From Nitrososphaera sp. (lineage in GTDB: Archaea; Thermoproteota; Nitrososphaeria; Nitrososphaerales; Nitrososphaeraceae), in contig JAICVG010000005.1 in assembly GCA_025935445.1 (NCBI GenBank), positions 1-12,079 on the forward strand: 12,079 bases of DNA. The letters run 5' to 3'. The notes below the pieces were generated by a model, which saw only the letters and a list, made by a program, of their open reading frames with translations, ran no database searches and was not told where the DNA came from. A program made the translations under genes and the position numbers. Of this stretch, positions 6,337 to 12,079 are shown one piece after another (the first letter of the stretch is position 1; every line of letters starts with the position of its first letter).

Positions 6337-7470
6337 ATGGCAGAATTTGTCAGGACAATTGAGGGTAGAACGATACTTATGGTTCCAAAGTCCTCGCTTA
6401 CCGCCAAAGTTCCTTCAAAGACGCCTGCCTTCTTCAATTCTGCTGCCAAGCTTAACCGCGACCTCTCAATACTCGCCTACAGTGCTTTTGCAGTATCATC
6501 TGGAAAAAAGACATTTGCCGATTCGTTAGCCGGTATTGGGGCACGCGCTCTTAGGGTTGCAGTTGAGGTCCCGGCAGTAGAACAGGTTTATTGCAATGAT
6601 ATTAACTGTGTTGCAATAGAAGCCGCTAAAGAGGCCGCTAGGCTTAATTCTGTAACCGGCCGGTGCCATTTCTCAATTGATGAGGTGTGCAAGTTCCTTC
6701 TAAAAGGCGACAAGGAGGGTGACCGCTATTCTATAGTTGACCTAGACCCTTTCGGCACTCCCGCTAGGCATGTAGACTGTGTACTGCGCTCTGTACTCGA
6801 CGGCGGGCTTGTCTCGATAACTGCAACAGATACCGCAGTCTTGTGGGGAGTTTATCCTAAGGTGTGTCTGCGCCGCTACTATGGAAGGCCGCTCAACAAT
6901 AGCTATGGCAATGAAACTGCGATCCGGCTGCTACTTTCACTCACTGCATTGACCGCCTCAAGACTTGAACTTGCGATCAAGCCAGTATTTGTGCATACCA
7001 CGAAGCACTACCTTCGTGTCTACGCAAAGATGTCAGTTAGCAGTAGCCAAGCAAATGACGTTTATAACAGCATCGGCTATCTAATGCACTGCTTCCAGTG
7101 TGGCCATCGTTTCAATACCAAAGAGTATGGAAAAGGTAAATGCGAGCTGTGCAATACCAGCTTGGCTGTAGGAGGCCAGCTGTGGACAGGGTCACTGCAT
7201 GACAAAGAATTTGTCAAGAAAATGTTAGAGCAAGACCCAGATAGACAGTGCAAAAAGGTGCTCGAAGCTGCGGTAGAAGAAGCAAGCGAAATACCGTATT
7301 ATTTCCGGGCTGACGAAATTTCATCAAAGCTTAAATCAAACACACATTCAGTGCAAAGGATAATTGAAAAGCTACACGCTGCCGGCTTTGTCGCGTCAAA
7401 GACTGCTCTGAATACTAGCGCATTCAAGACGGACGCAAGGATCGACTCGATTCTTAATGTAGTAAGCTAG
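6337..7470 (+). CDS. trm1: tRNA (guanine26-N2)-dimethyltransferase
   Basis: Trm1 makes N2,N2-dimethylguanosine at position 26 of tRNAs with SAM. The 377-residue protein shows the SAM-binding motif I 'TFADSLAGIGARALRVA' (59-75), 'VYCNDIN' (84-90) as the acidic post-motif, and the catalytic motif DLDPFGTP (135-142). 'YYGRPLNNSYGNETAIRLLL' (181-200) is highly typical of the family. A C-terminal zinc-ribbon-like cluster has C252/C255 and C269/C272, and a helical winged-helix-like region (about 300-355) follows. Length is usual for archaeal Trm1. The ATG at 6337 matches the TATA spacing and the conserved N-terminus with 'EGRTILMVPKSSL'. The TAG stop shares the bases CTAG with the stop of the convergent gene. 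Confidence 0.96.
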   Translation: MAEFVRTIEGRTILMVPKSSLTAKVPSKTPAFFNSAAKLNRDLSILAYSAFAVSSGKKTFADSLAGIGARALRVAVEVPAVEQVYCNDINCVAIEAAKEAARLNSVTGRCHFSIDEVCKFLLKGDKEGDRYSIVDLDPFGTPARHVDCVLRSVLDGGLVSITATDTAVLWGVYPKVCLRRYYGRPLNNSYGNETAIRLLLSLTALTASRLELAIKPVFVHTTKHYLRVYAKMSVSSSQANDVYNSIGYLMHCFQCGHRFNTKEYGKGKCELCNTSLAVGGQLWTGSLHDKEFVKKMLEQDPDRQCKKVLEAAVEEASEIPYYFRADEISSKLKSNTHSVQRIIEKLHAAGFVASKTALNTSAFKTDARIDSILNVVS

Positions 7471-7955
7471 ATAGGCATAGCATTTATCGAGTCGTTGACA
7501 TAGCCTTCCCATTCTTGCTTTAGGCCATCTAGTTTAACATTGGAATCAGGCATTACATCATTCTCTTCAATTATTGTTTGCATCAGATCAAGGTATATCA
7601 GAAAGCTGTCAAGTGTCTGAATGTAGGAGCCATAGCTTTGTTGCCATTCTTGAGCTGGCGAAGCACTATCAAGCTGCTGCCGCATATTTTGTATATCTGA
7701 CCGATCAAGGCTTATCTGACCTAGCATGTCACTAGAGGTCAGCTCCCCACTTTTCCATTGCTCAAACTTTGACTCAATATTGGTTGCAAGACTCTGATGC
7801 CGGGAATACACGTCTGAAATAATACTATTGTCGTCATGGGGGAGCCCAGTCATGCTGCCAGGGCTACTCTGGGGTATCAGCCATATCAGAAAACTCGATC
7901 CAACTATTGCTGCTGCAATGACTGCTGTTATGGCTATGCCCTTCTTGCTCGCCAA
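7467..7955 (-). CDS. Membrane-anchored extracytoplasmic protein of unknown function
   Basis: I do not recognise a family. The 162-residue product has a KK pair then one hydrophobic segment (about 6-27, GIAITAVIAAAIVGSSFLIWLI) with no obvious cleavage site, so it is probably an N-terminal anchor with the rest outside the cell. The outer part is acidic, Gln/Ser-rich and predicted helical (about 45-160), with no Cys and no repeats. It could form a small coiled coil or helical bundle. The start is TTG at 7955 because the lysines and membrane segment follow at once; the nearby ATG at 7963 is in another frame. A TATA-like element lies 28 nt upstream. It is divergent from the reductase gene, and its stop overlaps that of trm1. 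Confidence 0.72.
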   Translation of the reverse strand: MASKKGIAITAVIAAAIVGSSFLIWLIPQSSPGSMTGLPHDDNSIISDVYSRHQSLATNIESKFEQWKSGELTSSDMLGQISLDRSDIQNMRQQLDSASPAQEWQQSYGSYIQTLDSFLIYLDLMQTIIEENDVMPDSNVKLDGLKQEWEGYVNDSINAMPI

Positions 7956-7978
7956 ACCAGCATAACTCTAGTCTCCTC

Positions 7979-7987
7979 TAATAAAAA
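7979..7987 (-). promoter_or_regulatory. TATA-like element of the anchored unknown protein gene
   Basis: The minus strand reads TTTTTATTA, centred about 28 nt upstream of the TTG at 7955. This supports that start as leaderless. A GAGGAG string lies between but is about 17 nt from the start, too far for a usual ribosome binding site. Confidence 0.5.
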
Positions 7988-7995
7988 GGATATCA

Positions 7996-8004
7996 ACATA
8001 TACC
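7996..8004 (+). promoter_or_regulatory. TATA-like element of the ferredoxin-NADP reductase gene
   Basis: The bases acatatacc are centred about 28 nt upstream of the ATG at 8028. This is a modest TATA match, but the position supports 8028 as a leaderless start. Confidence 0.45.
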
Positions 8005-8027
8005 CAAGTATCCTCAGACATGTAAAT

Positions 8028-8864
8028 ATGAGTCTGGGTGAACAGGCGCCACCCCATGTAGGTAAGATAAACTATCACAAGAACCTGACTCCCGAGCTTG
8101 CAATAATTAGGGTGCAGTCAGATGATGGAAGACCTGTGCCTGACTTTAAAGCTGGCCAATTCGTGGCACTTGGGCTGAAACTGGATGGTCATCACAACAT
8201 AACATACAGGCCGTACTCGCTATCGTCGCCTCCTGAAGAAAAGAGGTACTTTGAGTTTTACATCAAGTCCGCATCAGAACATGTAATGAGCAGGTTTACA
8301 AGTACCCTTTTCAAAATGTTTGAAGGCGATCTCGTTTACTGGCGCAACCCTACCGGCGCATTCACCATTGAGGACAAAAAGGCCGATGGGACTTCCGACA
8401 CAAGACGACTAGTGTTGATTGCATCAGGAACAGGTCTTGCGCCTTTTATCAGCTATGTTCTACATTTGAAAAATATTAAGTCAAAGAGAGAAATAGTACT
8501 GCTTCATGGAGCAAAATACGTCCAGGAACTTGGCTACTGTGACATGCTTAAGAACTTGTCTGCAAGCGATCCGAATTTCAAATACTTAACGACTGTAAGC
8601 AGACCGGACCATGAGCTATCGCGTGACTGGAGGGGAAACGTAGGTAGAGTGGAGACATTACTTGTAGGCAAAGACGATAGCAAATCTCAACTTGAAAAAG
8701 CAGTTGGCGAAAAAGTTACCCCTGAAAACTCTTTCTTCCACATATGCGGCTACGCTGGAACCATCAATGCAGTCATTTCAATCCTGAGTCCGCTTGGGTT
8801 TATCAGCAACCGCAAGAAGCGCGAGGACGGATCATTTGACATCAAGATTGAAACCTACATCTGA
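8028..8864 (+). CDS. Ferredoxin-NADP+ reductase-like FAD/NAD(P)-binding protein
   Basis: This looks like a ferredoxin-NADP reductase of the Fpr type, exchanging electrons between NADP(H) and ferredoxin or flavodoxin through FAD. From the ATG at 8028 it has 278 residues. The FAD-binding barrel contains 'FKAGQFVALGL' (40-50) and the flavin motif RPYSLSSPP (61-69). The nucleotide-binding domain has LIASGTGLAPFISYV (130-144), EIVLLHGAK (155-163) and the late HICGYAGTINAVISIL (238-253) with C240-G241. No [2Fe-2S] cluster motif follows, so it is the two-domain form. The frame is open back to 7836, but that extra part overlaps the divergent gene, is Cys-rich and unlike the family, and would cover the promoter. 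The natural electron partner cannot be read from the sequence. Confidence 0.88.
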   Translation: MSLGEQAPPHVGKINYHKNLTPELAIIRVQSDDGRPVPDFKAGQFVALGLKLDGHHNITYRPYSLSSPPEEKRYFEFYIKSASEHVMSRFTSTLFKMFEGDLVYWRNPTGAFTIEDKKADGTSDTRRLVLIASGTGLAPFISYVLHLKNIKSKREIVLLHGAKYVQELGYCDMLKNLSASDPNFKYLTTVSRPDHELSRDWRGNVGRVETLLVGKDDSKSQLEKAVGEKVTPENSFFHICGYAGTINAVISILSPLGFISNRKKREDGSFDIKIETYI

Positions 8865-8908
8865 TGACAGCAAAACCCTCATTATGCTGTGCTGCCAATT
8901 AGCGACAG

Positions 8909-9214
8909 TTGTCATATTATGCAGCGAGAACTATGCGCTACCAAGGCTCAATGATGGTCGACATCTGTGATATCGACTTGATTGGGACAAAACTGGAGCA
9001 GAATGGCCTTGTAGTCCACCTAACAAAGGAATATTACCAACAGGAAGTGATCGAGCAGCCATATGCCCGGCAGCTTCTCCAGAAATGCGATATTGCAAAC
9101 CTAGTAGGCAACAGGATAATAAAAGAAGCAATTGATATGAAGCTGGCAAAAGAGGTTAGTATAAGAAAGATTGCTGGCGTGCCTTTTCTCATGATCTACA
9201 AATTTCACCACTGA
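8909..9214 (+). CDS. DUF424 family archaeal protein
   Basis: The 101-residue product fits the archaeal DUF424 family. Visible landmarks are the first strands followed by the 'DICDIDLIGTKL' motif (18-29, ICD at 19-21), 'EYYQQEVI' (41-48), and 'CDIANLVGNRIIKEAID' (60-76) with its NLVG core, ending in 'IRKIAGVPFLMIYKF'. Function is not established; the small alpha/beta fold has been solved structurally without an assigned role, as far as I recall. The TTG at 8909 is preferred because the first eight residues supply the initial strand that the family has. The alternative is the ATG at 8933, giving 93 residues. A weak TATA-like cattatgc lies about 26 nt upstream of 8909. It follows the reductase gene by 44 nt, so read-through transcription is also likely. 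Confidence 0.8.
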   Translation: MSYYAARTMRYQGSMMVDICDIDLIGTKLEQNGLVVHLTKEYYQQEVIEQPYARQLLQKCDIANLVGNRIIKEAIDMKLAKEVSIRKIAGVPFLMIYKFHH

Positions 9215-9307
9215 TGAAAAAACCTCTATTCCAAATGCAAAATCAACGTGATATAGAAATGTTCTAATGTCTAAAAAGGCAAGTGCTTGATTACAACTAT
9301 ATCTGTT

Positions 9308-9325
9308 TATTGATTTTTGTTTTCT
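9308..9325 (+). terminator. T-rich termination region after the DUF424 gene
   Basis: The stretch tattgatttttgttttct contains T5 and T4 runs close together, about 100 nt past the DUF424 stop. Such T-rich tracts are typical of intrinsic archaeal termination. There is no stem, so the call is tentative. Confidence 0.3.
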
Positions 9326-9536
9326 AAGTCAGTTAGTGTATCTTTTGCTTTCTCTTCACTAACCTCTTCATTTCAAAAAGCAGTCTCACATCGTGTCTGC
9401 CTCTGTCTTCCATGGTTTTTGTATCATAGGCAGAATTTCGGGTAAGCATTGCTGTGAATTGAGAAGGAAGATGAGTCTGTTACTTACTTTGTGCTTTTAT
9501 GTCCAGTTTGAATATTATTACCCGCCTAGCATTACA

Positions 9537-9552
9537 CATATAATAATAAAAG
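9537..9552 (+). promoter_or_regulatory. TATA region of rio1
   Basis: The sequence catataataataaaag is centred about 27 nt before the TTG start at 9571, giving leaderless spacing for the rio1-KH unit. The repeated TAATAA makes the exact box position loose by a few bases. Confidence 0.6.
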
Positions 9553-9570
9553 AGCACTAACTTTTGCATA

Positions 9571-10395
9571 TTGTCAGAAGAGGAGCCTGACGAGCAGCTG
9601 CCAAGAGAGGAGAAGCACAAGGCCGCAGCCCGAGCTGATAGATGGCTCTCAAAATATGAACGCAAAAGTAGATTCCTAAACAAGATGTCTGAAGATTACG
9701 ACGTTTTTGATAATGTATTTGACATGCCCACTCTTCTGACGATAAACGAACTGAGGAGCGATGGCGTTATACAGTATATCAAGAGCTCACTTGCTGCCGG
9801 TAAAGAGTCTAAAGTATACCTTGCAGTTGCGCCAGATGGCTCACTTCGAACAGCCAAAATATATCTCACAGTAAATGCCGAGTTCAAAAAGCGGATGCAA
9901 TACATCGCTGGTGATCCTCGATTTTCTGACTTAAAGCCGGGATCTCGCAGCTTTATAATGACATGGGCTCGAAAGGAGTTCAAGAACATGCAGACAGCGC
10001 ACGCCGTCGGAGTAAGGGTACCTCTGCCGATAGCAGTCAAGAAGAATGTGCTTGTAATGGAGTTTGTAGGTGACAGCGAAGGTAATCCTATGCCGGCACT
10101 AATAAATACAGAAGAAATCACATTGAACGACTATCAGCAGGTGATCGAGCAGATGACTATGCTGTATCAAAAAGCCAAATTGGTGCATGCTGACTTGTCA
10201 GAGTACAACATTTTCAAGACAGACCTCGGCATCATGTTGTTTGATTTTGGATCTGCTATCGATATTCAACACCCAAATTCCAAACAATTTTTATTGCGTG
10301 ATGTCATGAACATAAACAGGTTCTTTGAAAAACGAGGAATTGAGGTCCTCAACACTGCTCAAGTAGTAGAAAAGATTAGGGGTGACACAAAATAA
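9571..10395 (+). CDS. rio1: Rio1-type atypical serine kinase/ATPase
   Basis: RIO kinases act in late maturation of the small ribosomal subunit, using ATP hydrolysis to release assembly factors. The 274-residue protein begins with a charged helix (about 1-45), then the RIO domain. The P-loop-like AAGKESKVYLA is at 76-86 (usually STGKES), the ATP-lysine K96 in TAKIY, and 'MEFVGDSEGNPMP' (163-175) is the hinge and flexible-loop area. The catalytic loop LVHADLSEYN (204-213) has H206, D208 and N213, and the metal-binding LFDFGSAI (223-230) has D225. 'HPNSKQFLLRDVMNINRFF' (234-252) is typical of Rio1. The start is TTG at 9571, supported by a TATA region 27 nt upstream; the next Met is residue 39. 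The KH-protein gene starts within its stop codon (TAATG), so the two form an operon. Confidence 0.94.
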   Translation: MSEEEPDEQLPREEKHKAAARADRWLSKYERKSRFLNKMSEDYDVFDNVFDMPTLLTINELRSDGVIQYIKSSLAAGKESKVYLAVAPDGSLRTAKIYLTVNAEFKKRMQYIAGDPRFSDLKPGSRSFIMTWARKEFKNMQTAHAVGVRVPLPIAVKKNVLVMEFVGDSEGNPMPALINTEEITLNDYQQVIEQMTMLYQKAKLVHADLSEYNIFKTDLGIMLFDFGSAIDIQHPNSKQFLLRDVMNINRFFEKRGIEVLNTAQVVEKIRGDTK

Positions 10396-10985
10396 TGAGC
10401 TTCCAGCACACGGTCAAGATCCCAAAGGAGAGGATAGGTGTCCTGATTGGCAAAAGCGGAAAAGTAAAGCAGCAAATTGAAGAAAGATGCGGCGTCAAAA
10501 TCGAGATCGATAGTGAGACTGGCGATACTATGATCATAGGCAACAGCTCCGCTGATCGTTTGGAAGCTTTTCGGGCAGTCGAAGTTATAACCGCAATTTC
10601 AAGAGGATTCTCTCCACAGCGAGCTTATCTGCTCTTTGAGGACGAGGAGCTAATATTCCAGCAGATTGATTTGCATGACTACACCGGCAAGTCTCCAAAC
10701 GCCCTTGAGCGCATCAAGGGCAGGATAATTGGCGAAGGAGGCAAGGCGCGTCGAATGATTGAAGAGTTGAGCGGCTCATATGTATCTGTCTATGGCCATA
10801 CTGTATGCCTTATCGGCAACTTTAGGGAGATCAAGCTTACAACTGAAGCAATTGCCATGCTCGCCAAGGGTAGCATGCACAAAACCGTCTACAATATGCT
10901 ACAGGGTGCAAAAAGGAAAGACAAGCTGGACAAGATGCGCCTATGGGAAGAAAATCCCGATGAAATTACGTTCTCTGACTCTTGA
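10395..10985 (+). CDS. Two-KH-domain RNA-processing protein (Pno1/Dim2-like)
   Basis: This is the archaeal counterpart of Pno1/Dim2, an RNA-binding factor in 3'-end maturation of small-subunit rRNA. The 196-residue protein has a first KH domain (about 4-70) with the GxxG loop LIGKSGKVKQQIEE (17-30). The second KH domain (about 78-155) has a GxxG loop in RIIGEGGKARRMIEEL (110-125). 'AISRGFSPQRAYLLFEDEE' (67-85) and 'YNMLQGAKRKDK' (166-177) are also typical. The ATG overlaps the rio1 stop by one base. A ggggtga string about 12 nt upstream could act as a ribosome binding site, one of few plausible ones here. Coupling with rio1 fits the shared role in small-subunit assembly. The C-terminus is acidic. 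Confidence 0.93.
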   Translation: MSFQHTVKIPKERIGVLIGKSGKVKQQIEERCGVKIEIDSETGDTMIIGNSSADRLEAFRAVEVITAISRGFSPQRAYLLFEDEELIFQQIDLHDYTGKSPNALERIKGRIIGEGGKARRMIEELSGSYVSVYGHTVCLIGNFREIKLTTEAIAMLAKGSMHKTVYNMLQGAKRKDKLDKMRLWEENPDEITFSDS

Positions 10986-11029
10986 TGTAAGCATGGTAGG
11001 GCTATAAAGTCAACGATCGGTTTGCATTC

Positions 11030-11036
11030 TTTTTTT
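11030..11036 (+). terminator. Oligo-T terminator after the rio1-KH unit
   Basis: Seven T residues follow the KH gene stop by about 45 nt in a spacer with no other feature. This is the clearest T-run terminator in the window. Confidence 0.5.
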
Positions 11037-11140
11037 GATATCGAGCTATACATGCCTGTTCACCTATACCGCCATATCCTAAATTAACTAGTGATGCAAG
11101 ATTATGAATTCTTATGCCTCGCCTTTCTTATTTCCCTTTA

Positions 11141-11698
11141 CTAGCCTCCACTCCAGCGTTTGAAAAGACTGTGGTCGATATTGAATTGATCAAGCACCTT
11201 GCCTACAAGATGGTTTATCAGATCATCCATTGTCTTTGGCCTGTGGTAGAATCCTGGCATAGCTGGCAGAATTACTGCGCTGGTACTTGCAAGCTTGGTC
11301 ATATTTTTTAGGTGTATCTTTGACAGCGGTGTCTCCCTTGGCACCAGAACAAGTTTGCGCTGTTCCTTTATGCAAACGCCTGCTGCTCTTGAGACTAAGC
11401 TGTCGTCAAAGGCGTTTGCGATGCTAGCCAGTGTTTTAGTGCTACAGGGAATGACAATCATGCCGTCGACTTTGAATGAGCCACTTGAAACAGGTGCGGC
11501 CATATTGTCATCTTCGTAATACCTCGTCGCAAGCGACTTAACATAGTCGGCTGTGCTGTCAGTCTCTATCTTTATGTTCTTGCCGCCCCATTCTGTGATA
11601 ATAAGGTGTGTATCAATTTTCAGTCTCTTGAGAACCTCAAGTGTCCTTATACCGTAAATGACACCAGAAGCGCCAGTGATCGCAACGACTAGCCGCAA
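11141..11698 (-). CDS. ubiX: UbiX/Pad1-family flavin prenyltransferase
   Basis: UbiX attaches a dimethylallyl group to FMN, making the prenylated FMN cofactor of UbiD-type decarboxylases. The 185-residue protein has the N-terminal GASGVIYGIR (9-18), VIPCSTKTLASIA (82-94) with S86, the conserved LVLVPRETPLS (116-126) and PAMPGFYHRPKT (145-156) with Y151 and R153. Length is normal. Some archaea use a UbiD-type decarboxylase in their modified mevalonate route, and this enzyme could supply its cofactor; no ubiD is in the window, so that link is inference. The start is TTG at 11698 since the GASG loop follows within 10 residues and no ATG is available. A TATA-like element is centred about 29 nt upstream. 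It is divergent from the PfkB-type gene. Confidence 0.94.
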   Translation of the reverse strand: MRLVVAITGASGVIYGIRTLEVLKRLKIDTHLIITEWGGKNIKIETDSTADYVKSLATRYYEDDNMAAPVSSGSFKVDGMIVIPCSTKTLASIANAFDDSLVSRAAGVCIKEQRKLVLVPRETPLSKIHLKNMTKLASTSAVILPAMPGFYHRPKTMDDLINHLVGKVLDQFNIDHSLFKRWSGG

Positions 11699-11722
11699 GT
11701 AAATGTGTGATTGCCTTGCTTG

Positions 11723-11731
11723 CTATTTAAT
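11723..11731 (-). promoter_or_regulatory. TATA-like element of ubiX
   Basis: The minus strand reads ATTAAATAG, centred about 29 nt upstream of the TTG start at 11698, predicting a leader of at most a few bases. It is flanked by a 7-bp inverted repeat, TGCTTGC (11717-11723) and GCAAGCA (11739-11745). Confidence 0.5.
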
Positions 11732-11744
11732 GGTGCCTGCAAGC

Positions 11745-11756
11745 ATTTAATAGTAA
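11745..11756 (+). promoter_or_regulatory. TATA-like element of the PfkB-type gene
   Basis: The plus strand reads atttaatagtaa, about 32 nt before the TTG at 11782. It predicts a short leader that would contain the decoy frame ATGTTGGCTACAAAATAG (11761-11778). Confidence 0.4.
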
Positions 11757-11781
11757 AACTATGTTGGCTACAAAATAGGCG

Positions 11782-12079
11782 TTGCTGACGGTCTTTGGCA
11801 CAGTGGCACTAGACACAACACGTACTCCTTTTCGGACAGAGACCAGAATACTAGGCGGTGCTGCCACCTTTGCCTCTGTTTCATCAAGCATGTTTGCTCC
11901 CACCTCGATAGTGGCAGCAGTAGGCTCAGACATGCCAGCTGAACATATAAGGGCACTCAGCTCAAAGGGCATAGATACAAAGGGGATCATCATCATACAG
12001 GGGAGCAAGACATTTCATTATGATTCTTCATTTGATTACGATCTGTCAAACAGGACTACTAATAAGACTGAGCTTGGAG
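11782..12079 (+). CDS. PfkB-family carbohydrate/nucleoside kinase, N-terminal part (cut by window edge)
   Basis: The first 99 residues of a PfkB (ribokinase) family kinase are present and the frame is open to the last base. The start 'LTVFGTVALDT' is the first strand. The Gly-Gly motif LGGAATFASVSSS (24-36) is the substrate-binding signature region, and 'IVAAVGSD' (43-50) followed by 'LSSKGIDTKGI' (59-69) is the classic spacing of this family. 'KTFHYDSSFDYD' (76-87) follows. The usual Asn of the GGxxxN motif is not obvious, so the substrate cannot be named; sugar or nucleoside is possible. The start must be TTG at 11782 (or CTG at 11785), because an in-frame TAG lies at 11776-11778. A TATA-like element is about 32 nt upstream. 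The C-terminal catalytic GAGD motif lies outside the window. Confidence 0.82.
   Translation, partial: MLTVFGTVALDTTRTPFRTETRILGGAATFASVSSSMFAPTSIVAAVGSDMPAEHIRALSSKGIDTKGIIIIQGSKTFHYDSSFDYDLSNRTTNKTELG

Larger units (their letters stand above)
9215..9570. other. 356-nt spacer without a confident gene
   Basis: This is the largest gap in the window. It is AT-rich with T-rich stretches on the plus strand (about 9308-9325) that could end the DUF424 transcript, and it ends in the rio1 promoter. On the minus strand, two adjacent charged reading frames (9449-9333 and 9369-9307) look like one small coding region interrupted by a frame change; see the findings. A 17-codon frame beginning at 9214 overlaps the DUF424 stop (TGATG) but is too short to support. 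No tRNA, hairpin-rich RNA or repeat was seen. Confidence 0.5.

Noticed and set aside
7836..8027. 64-residue N-terminal extension of the reductase, with Cys-rich NYCCCNDCCYG
   Set aside because: It is antisense to the start of the divergent anchored protein, covers both promoters and is unlike the family. The cysteines come from the opposite strand's Ala/Ile codons in the membrane segment.
9214..9267. 17-codon frame starting in the DUF424 stop (TGATG), MKKPLFQMQNQRDIEMF
   Set aside because: It is too short to support without comparison. A similar TGATG with a 12-codon frame follows the reductase gene at 8864, suggesting chance.
11114..11311. 65-codon plus-strand frame after the rio1-KH unit
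   Set aside because: It lies mostly antisense to ubiX conserved regions and has no TATA element at the right distance.
1..12079. tRNA, rRNA, CRISPR array, insertion sequence or integrase attachment site
   Set aside because: No T-loop consensus in a tRNA-like context, no regularly spaced repeats, no transposase-like product and no long inverted or direct repeats were seen on either strand.

Overview
The window looks like a piece of a thaumarchaeal (Nitrososphaera-type) main chromosome. It carries only archaeal-type information-processing genes: TATA-binding protein, Nop5 and fibrillarin, Trm1, RNase HII, a Rio1-type kinase, a Pno1/Dim2-like KH protein and a DUF424 protein. Genes are tightly packed on both strands, many starts lie about 26-30 nt downstream of a TATA-like element with little or no leader, and there is no tRNA, rRNA, insertion sequence or CRISPR array. 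The assignment to Nitrososphaerales is from memory of such gene sets and has not been checked by search.

Layout. 1-851 (-): a divergent LarA/DUF2088-like protein whose frame runs through an amber codon and off the window. 896-1540 (+): pyrE. 1541-2104 (-): tbp. 2236-3215 (-): signal peptidase I followed by a YjbQ-family protein, coupled by an ATGA overlap. 3259-3573 (-): a small conserved-looking unknown. 3627-5565 (+): nop5-fibrillarin, overlapping by 59 nt. 5562-6224 (-): RNase HII. 6337-7470 (+): trm1. 7467-7955 (-): an anchored extracytoplasmic protein of unknown function. 8028-9214 (+): a ferredoxin-NADP reductase-like flavoprotein and a DUF424 protein. 9215-9570: a gene-poor spacer with a possible broken small reading frame. 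9571-10985 (+): Rio1 kinase and KH protein. 11141-11698 (-): UbiX. 11782-12079 (+): the start of a PfkB-family kinase cut by the window edge.

Functional themes. Nop5 and fibrillarin form the catalytic half of the box C/D 2'-O-methylation RNP, Trm1 modifies tRNA, and Rio1 plus the KH protein belong to small-subunit ribosome maturation, so the window is rich in RNA maturation. The rest is housekeeping: pyrimidine synthesis, basal transcription, protein export, RNA/DNA hybrid removal, redox, and flavin prenylation.

Most notable are: (i) the degenerate LarA-like gene that lacks the expected racemase residues and carries an in-frame TAG; (ii) seven genes with TTG starts, mostly at leaderless or near-leaderless positions; (iii) two divergent pairs that appear to share a single AT core with the same 53-nt spacing; (iv) three convergent pairs with zero or negative spacing. 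I saw no obvious new defence or mobile system.
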